A DNA stretch of 30,104 bases from DATGLE01 sp035294325 (lineage in GTDB: Bacteria > Chloroflexota > Ktedonobacteria > Ktedonobacterales > Ktedonobacteraceae): NCBI GenBank assembly GCA_035294325.1, contig DATGLE010000035.1, positions 1-30,104 on the forward strand. Direction: 5' to 3'. The translations under genes and the position numbers were made by a program. Every line of letters starts with the position of its first letter. Position 1 is the first letter of the stretch. Under the pieces are notes generated by a model. That model saw nothing but the letters and a program-made list of their open reading frames with translations, had not been told where the DNA came from and ran no database searches. Below are positions 6,992 through 14,637 of the stretch, in pieces.

Positions 6992-8149
6992 TCACTGGAG
7001 TTTCAGTTCGCCGAGCCTGACGTTGACGGTCATTTGTTGATTGCCGCGATAGATATGCACCGGCACAGTATCGCCCGGCTTATGCTGGAGCAGAGCGTCA
7101 CCGAGCGTTGACACGTCGTTCACCGCCACATTACCGATGCCCACAATCACATCGCCTGGCTTTAACCCTGCCTGGGCGGCAGGCCCATTCGCATCGACAT
7201 CCACGATAAGGACGCCATGATCCACGGCCAGCCTGTTCTGCTCGGCCAGCACCGGATCAACATCGGTAACGGAGACGCCCAGAGCGGCCCGGCCCGTATT
7301 GGTTACTTTGCCCGATTGAATGATCTGTGGCACGATGAACTTCACGCGGTTCACGGGCACGGCGAAGCCCACGCCGTTCGCCGGCGTCTTGAACTCGGGA
7401 TCGATGGCCGCCGAGGTTGGAATGCCCACGAGGTCGCCTTGAAGATCGACCAGCGCCCCGCCGCTGTTGCCGGGGTTGATGGGGGCATCGGTTTGAATGG
7501 CATCAGGGATGTTTGAGACCGTGCGCCCCAGGGCGCTGACAATCCCGTTGGTCACGGTCTGGGTGATGCCCAGCGGGTTGCCGACGGCCATTACCTCCTG
7601 CCCTACCGCGAGCTTCGAGGAGTCACCCAGCGTAGCGACAACCAGGCTCTGCCCGGAAGGATTTACTTTTAGTACAGCCAGGTCATCCAGGGGATCGGTG
7701 CCGACGATCTGGGCAGGAAGCGTTTTACCATTAAAGAACAGGATCTGCACAGCCTGTGCCTTATCGATCACATGGTTGTTGGTGACAATGTAGCCACGCC
7801 GGTCGATGATGACGCCCGAACCGAGACCACCTCCCTGCTGCGTCTGCACGTTGACCTGGACCACGCTTGGCCGGATCTTGTTGGCGACGGCCTCGCGCAC
7901 CTGGTCCAGATTGCTCCCGCCAACCGCCGGGACTGGTATTCCGGTGTTGGGGCTGCTGGCCGCCGTTCCCGGCTGTGTATTGCCGCCAAGCTGGCAGCCA
8001 GCGAATAATCCCATACAAAATACTGCGACGAATGCCAGCGTCGTGATTACGCTGGTGGGCAGGCCGCGCCTGAGGTTTCGCGGAGGCCGCCTTGCCTCAC
8101 TGCCATAACGATGAGATGTTGCCGGGTCGTTGTGCTCGCTGTTTTGCAT
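6992..8149 (-). CDS. HtrA/Deg-type trypsin-like serine protease with PDZ domain
   Basis: The protein is 385 residues. A cytoplasmic basic N-terminus is followed by a membrane helix (about residues 33-52, TSVITTLAFVAVFCMGLFAG). The protease domain has the triad His126 (TNNHVID), Asp156 (DPLDDLAVL) and Ser229 (NPGNSGGAL). A single PDZ domain (about residues 290-380) contains the GLKPGDVIVGIG turn. This is the layout of membrane-anchored HtrA/DegP-like quality-control proteases facing outward. Cys52 sits at the end of the helix (AGCQLGG) and could be a lipobox-like site, but the long N-terminal part favours an uncleaved anchor. The start is ATG 8149 with AAGGAG upstream. It is separated from the upstream histidine-kinase gene by a 30-bp perfect hairpin, so it is probably transcribed alone. 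Confidence 0.93.
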   Translation of the reverse strand: MQNSEHNDPATSHRYGSEARRPPRNLRRGLPTSVITTLAFVAVFCMGLFAGCQLGGNTQPGTAASSPNTGIPVPAVGGSNLDQVREAVANKIRPSVVQVNVQTQQGGGLGSGVIIDRRGYIVTNNHVIDKAQAVQILFFNGKTLPAQIVGTDPLDDLAVLKVNPSGQSLVVATLGDSSKLAVGQEVMAVGNPLGITQTVTNGIVSALGRTVSNIPDAIQTDAPINPGNSGGALVDLQGDLVGIPTSAAIDPEFKTPANGVGFAVPVNRVKFIVPQIIQSGKVTNTGRAALGVSVTDVDPVLAEQNRLAVDHGVLIVDVDANGPAAQAGLKPGDVIVGIGNVAVNDVSTLGDALLQHKPGDTVPVHIYRGNQQMTVNVRLGELKLQ

Positions 8150-8282
8150 GCTTCTGCTCCTTTTTGCGGTTCACAACCATGAAAATCGTTGTCTGTACGC
8201 ACAAAACTTCTCTGTAGAGTTTAAATAGCGAATCTGTACTTCTTCTATTATAAACAGAATATAATGATGAAAGGAATGCCTC

Positions 8283-8347
8283 ACAGAAATAGAAGAGCTA
8301 AACACACAAAGGCAAAACCTTTGTGTGTTTAGCTCTTCTATTTCTGT
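8283..8347 (-). terminator. Perfect 30-bp hairpin after the histidine-kinase gene
   Basis: 8283-8312 pairs without mismatch to 8318-8347 around a 5-nt loop (CAAAA). It begins 3 bp after the kinase stop (8351) and reads in the same direction. There is no T run, so it is either a terminator/mRNA-protecting hairpin or a capless relative of the long-hairpin family. It lacks both caps and the ATGCGC apex. Confidence 0.6.
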
Positions 8348-8350
8348 CAT

Positions 8351-10564
8351 TTATGATTGCAGAGGAAGCGTAAACCAGAAGGTCGATCCCTCCCCCGGCG
8401 CACTATCCAGGCCAACACTGCCGCGATGCAGTTCAATAATCATGCGGCAGATGTAGAGACCCAGGCCCAGACCGGCTCCGAAGCCGTACTGACTTTCCAC
8501 GCCGCTGACCCGGTAGAAGCGTTCCCAGATACGCGGGTGCTCTTCGGGAGGCAGCCCCGGCCCCCGGTCACGCACAGAGAGGCGGGCCATCTCCCCTTCC
8601 CGTGCCAGATATACCTCTACCGGATGCTCCGAGGGCGAGTATTTGAGCGCGTTGGTGATAAAGTTATGCGTTACCTGCCCGATGCGGTCCGCATCCGCTA
8701 TCAGCGGCAGAGCCTCCCCGGTGAGCAGGTGCAGAAGGATGCGGCGATCAGGATAGGACTGTTGCAGATCTTCGACGGCGGCGCGCACAACATCGACCAG
8801 GTTGCAGGGCTGTGTGTTCAGTTCCAGCCGGTTCGCGCGAATACGCGAGGCGTCGAGCAGGTCTCCGATCATGCGCTCCTGCACCTGTGTGCGCATGACC
8901 GAGGAGATCAGCGGCTGCCGAACGCGCTCCGCCAGTTCCGCAAGCCCCTGAACATTCGCCTGTCGCTCCAGCTTATCCAGGCGGCGCAGGGCAAGTTGTG
9001 TGCTGGCCTTGATGGTGGTGAGCGGCGTTCTCAATTCGTGGCTGGCGATGCTCAGGAAGGCGTCGAAGCGTCGGTTCGCCTCTTGCAGGGCCAGTTCGTT
9101 CGCGTGCGCCTCGGCCCACTCTTTGAGCAGGCGTACACGCTCAAGCACCTGTGCAGTCATCATGGCGATAGCCTTTGCCAGCGCGATCTCCTGAGGCGTG
9201 TAAGGTGTTGGATCGGCGATTTTAGCAAGGCTGAATACGCCGACCAGTTGCTTGCCAACCAGCATTGGCGCTATCAGCAGGTGTGCCGCGCCGAAGGTCG
9301 AGCGCGCGGCAAATGGTTCACGACTGAGATCGCGCAGCACAACCTCATCGTGATGAAGGAGAGCGATAGCATCGGCGTCGAGATAATCGGCGAGCGTGGA
9401 TTGCTCAATTTCCGCGCGGAAACGTGCCTCGTTCTCCGGGGTGAAGCCAATCGCGCCGACAAAATGCAGTTTGTCGTTAGTCGGATCAAGAGAAATAATG
9501 CCCACCGTCTGGTTCTCAATAACGCGGGAGATCGCCTCCGAGAGCTTCTGCCCGATAGCGGTCAGGGCCAGCGACGAGATGCTATCTGCCGCCGATGTTG
9601 CGTCGAGATATTCGGGTACGATGGCTAGCGTTTCCACCAGCGCCAGCAGCGAATCGAGCGTGTGCTGGATGCGGCGCTCGCGCTGCCGGTGTACGCTGAC
9701 ATCGCGGAAGACGCATACGCCGCCGGCGATCCCCCCATAGCGGTCCTCCACCGGCGCTCCGGAAACGCTCAGATGATGTTCCTGCCCCGATGGGGTGCGT
9801 ATAATCAGGTCGTCGGTCTGCGCGCCCGCTAGCACTTCTCCACGCACGATACGGCAGATAGGTCGGCTTCCCTCGGGGACAGGGCGCCACTGCCCATCGT
9901 ATATCTCATAAGCCTGAAAGAGTTCTCGTGATGTCTTGCCGATACATTCGTCCTCGGAAGTTAGTTCAAAGAGTTGCAGAGCCGCCTGGTTGATGTGGAG
10001 AATCCTTTTGTCGAGATCGTGGACGAGGACCGCATCACGCATCGACGCAAAGATGGCCTTGAAACGCGTCACGGCTGCCATAGCCTCTTCTCGCGCCAGC
10101 TGTTCGGCGGCCCTGGCCTCCCGTTCGTTGTTCAAAAGGCGCTCGCGCTCCGCTTCAGCCTGGATGTGCTGCGTAATATCTTCGACCACCGAGAGGAGGC
10201 CCAGCACTTCGCCGGTGGGGGCGCGCAGCGCTGAGGTCGTGACTCTAATCCAGAATGGCTTCCCATCTTTGCGGGTGCCTCCACGTTCGATAGTGGAGGT
10301 TATCGTACCCTCGATGAGTAGCCGATGCAGCGAGGTATCGATGATCTTATGCACGCCTGCATAGGCCAGATCCCAGATCGTCATCTTCAGCAACTCCTCC
10401 TGCGTATAGCCAACGATGGCACAGAATTGCTCGTTCACTTGCAGGAAACGCCCCTCCAGCGATAGATAGGAGATGCCAATCGGGGCCTGCTGTACAATCA
10501 AGTCAGACAACAGGAAGCGCTGATCGATACTCGATGTTTCCAAACTCTGCTTCTCCCTCTTCAA
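8351..10564 (-). CDS. PAS-PAS-GAF sensor histidine kinase
   Basis: The protein is 737 residues with no membrane segment, so it is a cytoplasmic sensor. Domains in order are: PAS with PAC (about 20-140; GYTQEELLKM, then RKDGKPFWIRV); a short coiled linker; a second PAS (about 165-290); GAF (about 300-480); HisKA with the H-box SHELRTPLT (phospho-acceptor His near 509); and HATPase_c with N-box NFITNALKYS, G1 DRGPGLP and G2 GAGLGLGLY. The start codon is uncertain: the open frame begins at TTG 10564, and an in-frame TTG at 10543 follows GAGGGAG at better spacing. No response regulator is adjacent in the same operon. The promoter at 10640-10669 fits. Confidence 0.92.
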   Translation of the reverse strand: MKREKQSLETSSIDQRFLLSDLIVQQAPIGISYLSLEGRFLQVNEQFCAIVGYTQEELLKMTIWDLAYAGVHKIIDTSLHRLLIEGTITSTIERGGTRKDGKPFWIRVTTSALRAPTGEVLGLLSVVEDITQHIQAEAERERLLNNEREARAAEQLAREEAMAAVTRFKAIFASMRDAVLVHDLDKRILHINQAALQLFELTSEDECIGKTSRELFQAYEIYDGQWRPVPEGSRPICRIVRGEVLAGAQTDDLIIRTPSGQEHHLSVSGAPVEDRYGGIAGGVCVFRDVSVHRQRERRIQHTLDSLLALVETLAIVPEYLDATSAADSISSLALTAIGQKLSEAISRVIENQTVGIISLDPTNDKLHFVGAIGFTPENEARFRAEIEQSTLADYLDADAIALLHHDEVVLRDLSREPFAARSTFGAAHLLIAPMLVGKQLVGVFSLAKIADPTPYTPQEIALAKAIAMMTAQVLERVRLLKEWAEAHANELALQEANRRFDAFLSIASHELRTPLTTIKASTQLALRRLDKLERQANVQGLAELAERVRQPLISSVMRTQVQERMIGDLLDASRIRANRLELNTQPCNLVDVVRAAVEDLQQSYPDRRILLHLLTGEALPLIADADRIGQVTHNFITNALKYSPSEHPVEVYLAREGEMARLSVRDRGPGLPPEEHPRIWERFYRVSGVESQYGFGAGLGLGLYICRMIIELHRGSVGLDSAPGEGSTFWFTLPLQS

Positions 10565-10639
10565 TGCAAAATCTCTCTCCCCGCTCTGCTGCTATCAAGT
10601 TGTCTACAGGGGGGCCTATGTTAAAATTCGACTTCTTAT

Positions 10640-10669
10640 ACTGTACAATGCATACATGATACATGTCAA
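10640..10669 (-). promoter_or_regulatory. Promoter of the histidine-kinase gene
   Basis: On the minus strand a perfect TTGACA (10664-10669) is followed after 18 bp by TACAGT (10640-10645), about 75 bp before the kinase start. The spacer is AT-rich and contains partly repeated ATGTAT steps, a possible regulator site. Confidence 0.6.
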
Positions 10670-10755
10670 GAAAATATGAAAATAAATAAAGCAAGTTGCC
10701 CGTTTTATCAATTCCATATGGAATGGTGAAAATAGATTATATAATGAAATTGGGA

Positions 10756-10809
10756 CCGGTCAGGAGCTTGATTGTTTTGCGGCAATACTGGCCCATAGGT
10801 CCTGACCGG
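10756..10809. repeat. Inverted repeat in the 0.5-kb gap between kinase and VWA genes
   Basis: CCGGTCAGGA (10756-10765) and TCCTGACCGG (10800-10809) are perfect 10-bp arms with a 34-bp spacer. The rest of the gap 10565-11076 holds the kinase promoter, a small hairpin CTCCGC/GCGGAG near 10866-10886 and the VWA promoter region. A 60-codon open frame at 10696-10878 spans this repeat, lacks a ribosome site and is not called as a gene. Confidence 0.5.
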
Positions 10810-10956
10810 CCATCGACATTGCTTGCTTTCTTCAAGTACTGTTCAGTCTCTTCATCCGCTGGTTCTCCGCCGTCGTGACGCGGAGAATGTGATGGGGTGA
10901 GTGAGCGTGGGCGGGTTGCGCTGAATAACTATCACATACTTCCTTGAAGTCATACA

Positions 10957-10997
10957 TAGCTGCGTTCCAAATTTTCCAGGGTATAATGTAGCTGCGT
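10957..10997 (+). promoter_or_regulatory. TATAAT promoter flanked by TAGCTGCGT direct repeats
   Basis: TATAAT at 10982-10987 is a perfect -10 for the VWA operon; no good -35 is found 16-18 bp upstream. TAGCTGCGT occurs at 10957-10965 and again at 10989-10997, 32 bp apart (about three helix turns), bracketing the -10. The missing -35 plus paired sites suggest control by an activator or repressor. Confidence 0.45.
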
Positions 10998-11076
10998 CTC
11001 TATTTAAGAGAATGGCCCGACGTTCCCGAATTAAGGACCGTCGGCGGAATACTATGTAGACGTAATGGAGGAGTCA

Positions 11077-12225
11077 ATGCGAGGACGCAGCTCCGGCAAA
11101 GTCAAAGAGAGGATTTTATGGGGACTCTTCATCATCGTCGTTGAATTTCTGGTTAATTACGCTGCGCAAGTTCTGCCCGCGCTGCCCCGTTTCTTTCTCC
11201 AACCATTCTTCATCATCGCGGGTGTTATTATAATCACCTATATCGTCTTCGATGCTATGCGACAGGAGCAAGAGGAGAAGCATGCTGAGAAGCCGCAGCC
11301 GCTTTCTCCTCTCCCCAGGCCAAAGCGCGTACAGTCTGGTCGTCTAACTCCCAGACAGCTCGTGCAGCCTGGACATCCCTCCTCTGAGCATCCCGTGCTG
11401 CTCTGCTTTCTTCTGGATGTCTCCCATAGTATGAGAGAGCCGATCCTGGTACATGCCGATGAGGCGATCAGGCGTTGGGCGGATCTGCATGTGGTGATGG
11501 AGCATTTTATGGATCTGCTCGGCGCCTTTGTGGAGGATCCCGCGACGCAAAGAGGACTGCCCTTCTATTCACTGGTGGCCTATGGCTTTGGCTTCAAGGA
11601 GATTTCGCAGGCACTGGGTTTCAGCCTGGAAAAGAGAGGACCGGTGCGCGATCTGCTGGCTCATCCCTCGCTCCCCGCGCTGCCGTCTGCCTCTGACCTT
11701 TATGAGCAGCGCGAGGCATATCGCGAGCATCTGTTCTCGGCGCGCGAGTTCACGCTCGATCTCTTTGGCAGTTCGCCGATGCGGCGCGCGCTTGCTCGCA
11801 TGCGTGACCGTATCAAAGAAGAGTGCGGGCGGCGTACCTTCACACATCCGATTCTCCTCACTATCGTCTCCGATGGCGTATCAGGTGATGGCGATCCGCT
11901 CGATATTGTCGCGGACCTCCAGAACAATCTGGGAGTGATGACCATCTGTTGCTATCTAGGGAAAGAGGACGTGCTGGCTCCCAGGCGGCTCTATGCCTCG
12001 GAAGAGGCGAGCTGGCCCGAAGGGGCGAAGCTGTTGTTTCGCTGTGCCTCCCCGCTCAACCAGGATTCCTACCTCGCGCGAGCGATGTTCAACTACCTCG
12101 CCAGAACCGGCTGGCAGCCGCGCGAAGGCGAGCGTCTCTTGACGCAGATCAACCAGACCGAGGCACTTGATAGCTTCCTCAAAATCCTCCTGAGTGGTCT
12201 TTCTGAGGAAGAGAAGACGGAGTAA
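11077..12225 (+). CDS. Membrane-anchored von Willebrand factor A protein (first of pair)
   Basis: The protein is 382 residues. Two hydrophobic helices lie at about residues 13-33 and 43-60, followed by a Pro-rich linker (70-105). The VWA domain starts at about residue 106 with a full MIDAS motif DVSHS (Asp114, Ser116, Ser118). The second MIDAS segment is probably in FGSSPMRRAL and the third in IVSDGVSGDGD. The C-terminal tail ends in a conserved LLTQINQTEALDSFLKILLS block. VWA/MIDAS domains bind partner proteins through a metal ion. The start is ATG 11077, because GGAGGAG (11067-11073) precedes it; ATG 11065 overlaps that site. The stop is 4 bp from the next gene, a clear paralogue, so they form an operon. 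The cellular role is unknown. Confidence 0.8.
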   Translation: MRGRSSGKVKERILWGLFIIVVEFLVNYAAQVLPALPRFFLQPFFIIAGVIIITYIVFDAMRQEQEEKHAEKPQPLSPLPRPKRVQSGRLTPRQLVQPGHPSSEHPVLLCFLLDVSHSMREPILVHADEAIRRWADLHVVMEHFMDLLGAFVEDPATQRGLPFYSLVAYGFGFKEISQALGFSLEKRGPVRDLLAHPSLPALPSASDLYEQREAYREHLFSAREFTLDLFGSSPMRRALARMRDRIKEECGRRTFTHPILLTIVSDGVSGDGDPLDIVADLQNNLGVMTICCYLGKEDVLAPRRLYASEEASWPEGAKLLFRCASPLNQDSYLARAMFNYLARTGWQPREGERLLTQINQTEALDSFLKILLSGLSEEEKTE

Positions 12226-12229
12226 GACC

Positions 12230-14392
12230 ATGCCTGCCCAACAGGAACCGGCCCCACGCCGCAATTGCGCGCCGCCCGCAGGACTGCTCCTGGGCATAGC
12301 GCTTGATCTTTCGGGGTCGATGCGCGTCACTGTCATGAACAGGAATGGCCTGGCAAGGACCAGGATCGAGGATCTTTCAAAGACTTTCGTCCAGGCGGTG
12401 CAGGATATCGAGTTCGCTCTGGATAGAGCGCCTGATAAGCAGGTGCCGGTGCATATGTTTATGCTTGGCTTCGGTTTTGCTGCCGAAAAAGATTCGACGT
12501 GGCAGCATGCTATCGGTGACGTTTTCACAGCCCTGAAGACTTTTGATGAGCTGGCAGCGCACTATCATGATCTACAAGAGACACTCGAAAAACTGTGGTT
12601 AGCTGAACTGAGCGCGCTTCTGGAAAAGGATCGCGTCCGTGGCGATGCCGAAAAAGAGTTGATCGCCGCCGTCAGGCGGGAGCTTGAATGTCACGCGACG
12701 ACGATAAGAAAGCCCTGGTATGCCTTCCTTTTGCGCCCCGCGCAGGCTGTGAAGCGTGGCTGTCTTATAGCCAGGCGTGGGATCAATAAACGCAAAAAGG
12801 CGCTCCATACATGGGCAGTCGCGAAAGGAAAAGCTGCAATCCTGTTGATCTCAGTGCTCTGCGCCTTCCTGGACTGTACATGCCGGGCTTTGCGCGTCCT
12901 GGCCGCACTGATGCTATCCCTCACGTACTGGATGGAAGGCTTCACGGAACGCCTGCGGGACCGGATGATACGCACTATAGAAGCGCAGGCCGATCAGGTC
13001 GTGACCATGACCAGGGACACCTACGATGACCACCGCGAGGAGATTGTCTCCGTTATTCGAGCGGGTATAAAGAGTTTCATAGATCGGCAGGCGTTTAAAT
13101 ACATCCGCCTCTATGATCGATTTGCCGGCCTCAATAACAACACCGAATATTCACTGGAGCAAGTGCGGAAAGCTTTTGAGAGGGATAGGAAAGCGCTCAG
13201 AGCTACCTACAAGGAGGTCTCCCGGCAGATCGGCCATATCATAGAAGCCGATGTCGGCGCAGTCTGGAATAAGAGCGAGTCGACGCATTTCCTCAAAAAA
13301 GCGGCGCACCTGCTTCAGATCGAACCCGATTATGCATTACTGCGGGAGAAAACGGAGCAATGTGTACGCCAGGTTATCTGGGAGCAGATCAGATATAAGG
13401 TCAATGAGGAGGCGGAAGAGCTTGCCAGACAACGATTCACCAGGGCCGCACTTATTACAGGTGTTCAACGTATAAAGGATGATGAAACCTTACTCTCACT
13501 GCGTGAAGTATATGAGCTGCTCAAACGGCAGAACGCAGGCGCCAGGAGGATGTTACTGGACGCGCTGCCTATTTTTGGCGAAAGCCCGCTGGGGCACGCT
13601 CTTGCCCAGACCTATCTTCGCCTGAACCGCGAGATACAGAGCGCAAAGGAGCGTGGTCAGGAGCTGCATCCCGTACTCATCCTTATCTCGGATGGCATAG
13701 CTACCGATGAAGATGAAGTCAATATCCTGGACCTGGCCGCAGCGATTAAGAAGGCTGGCCTTCCTATCATCTGCTGTCTTGTCATGGATGGGAATGTGGG
13801 GCGCCCCAGGATTTTGCGGAATCAGGCTGGATGGCGGCGCTCGATGGTCATCTACAGCCTGGTCTGCATCGCATGGATGTGCTGGATCTCTATAGTGAAG
13901 CTGCTGGAAGCCGGAAAATCGCTGCTTATGGCTGTGAAAAAGCGGCTGCGCATGGGCTATCTCGTATTCGCCCTCTCCGCGCTGGCCGGCGCCATATTCA
14001 CGACCTCCGGCAATAGTTGGCAAACGCTGCATATTCATGTTTCGCCATCCTGGGCAAGGCATGCATGGGCCTCCCTCAACGCGCGACTCAGGCGAGTACA
14101 TATCCGCTGCGCCCCGGCGCCGCTCGCGCGCAGGGGTCTGACGGCTGGCAAGAGTCTCAAGGCGGATCTCGCACTGCGCTTCTCCCAATCTGCGGCCGGC
14201 CAGCGCCTCGCGGCGGCCCAACTGCTGTACGCACTCGCTTCCTCTGTTGATGACGCGCCCGATCTCAGGAAGCGCCTTGAGGGCGGCTTTCGCATTGAGG
14301 AGCATGCAAAGCTACTGATACAGATCAATCACACACGCTACCTGCGCGATTTTATCGATGCTGTGCTCTCCCCCATTGAAAAGGAGCGCTAA
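12230..14392 (+). CDS. Large membrane VWA protein with a split VWA domain (second of pair)
   Basis: The protein is 720 residues from ATG 12230 (GGAG at 12219-12222). The VWA half carrying MIDAS DLSGS (Asp26, Ser28, Ser30) covers about residues 15-110. The matching second half (FGESPLGHAL at 449-458, then ISDGIATDEDE at 486-496) appears only after an insertion of about 310 residues. The insertion has a basic part (170-200), a hydrophobic stretch (201-234) and a long charged helical region (240-440). After the VWA come two more hydrophobic helices (about 539-560 and 576-592) and a tail with LLIQINHTRYLRDFIDAVLS, matching the end of the first VWA gene. The two are paralogues that would work as a unit. 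I considered a frameshift at 13850-14090 and rejected it. The function is unknown. Confidence 0.75.
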   Translation: MPAQQEPAPRRNCAPPAGLLLGIALDLSGSMRVTVMNRNGLARTRIEDLSKTFVQAVQDIEFALDRAPDKQVPVHMFMLGFGFAAEKDSTWQHAIGDVFTALKTFDELAAHYHDLQETLEKLWLAELSALLEKDRVRGDAEKELIAAVRRELECHATTIRKPWYAFLLRPAQAVKRGCLIARRGINKRKKALHTWAVAKGKAAILLISVLCAFLDCTCRALRVLAALMLSLTYWMEGFTERLRDRMIRTIEAQADQVVTMTRDTYDDHREEIVSVIRAGIKSFIDRQAFKYIRLYDRFAGLNNNTEYSLEQVRKAFERDRKALRATYKEVSRQIGHIIEADVGAVWNKSESTHFLKKAAHLLQIEPDYALLREKTEQCVRQVIWEQIRYKVNEEAEELARQRFTRAALITGVQRIKDDETLLSLREVYELLKRQNAGARRMLLDALPIFGESPLGHALAQTYLRLNREIQSAKERGQELHPVLILISDGIATDEDEVNILDLAAAIKKAGLPIICCLVMDGNVGRPRILRNQAGWRRSMVIYSLVCIAWMCWISIVKLLEAGKSLLMAVKKRLRMGYLVFALSALAGAIFTTSGNSWQTLHIHVSPSWARHAWASLNARLRRVHIRCAPAPLARRGLTAGKSLKADLALRFSQSAAGQRLAAAQLLYALASSVDDAPDLRKRLEGGFRIEEHAKLLIQINHTRYLRDFIDAVLSPIEKER

Positions 14393-14456
14393 TCCCTCCT
14401 TCTCCTACCTAAGAGTATGCCTGATACCCGGCATTCTCGCCCTCGCGGTCCGGGCA

Positions 14457-14572
14457 GTCGCGCGGCGGAGCCGTGAAATGAATGTATAATGTCGCGGTGG
14501 GGCCTGCGTGTGCAGCACGCAGGCCCCACCGCGACATTATTATATCGAAGGCGAGCGCCGCAGGCGCAAGCA
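14457..14572 (+). repeat. Capped long-hairpin element, copy 3 (variant apex)
   Basis: The 5' cap is CGGC-GGA-GCCG (14463-14473). A perfect 24-bp stem (14487-14510 with 14516-14539) has a 5-nt loop TGCAG. The 3' cap GCGCC-GCA-GGCGC is at 14555-14567. The apex here is CCTGCGTG / CACGCAGG instead of the AAAATGCGC type. It lies between the VWA operon and the aldehyde dehydrogenase gene. Confidence 0.9.
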
Positions 14573-14637
14573 TCGCTCCCGCCCCTTGATGTACAATAAA
14601 GGTTGGTAGATTTTGCACAAGGCAGGAGAGTATTAAC

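Noticed and set aside
8357..9628. 423-codon open frame on the plus strand
   Set aside because: It lies opposite the histidine kinase, which has every expected motif in order.
10696..10878. 60-codon open frame
   Set aside because: It has no ribosome site, spans an inverted repeat and has no recognisable protein features.
13850..14090. Possible frameshift near the end of the second VWA gene
   Set aside because: The current frame gives two good hydrophobic helices and ends in a block matching the first VWA protein; the alternative frames give Arg/His/Pro-rich text.
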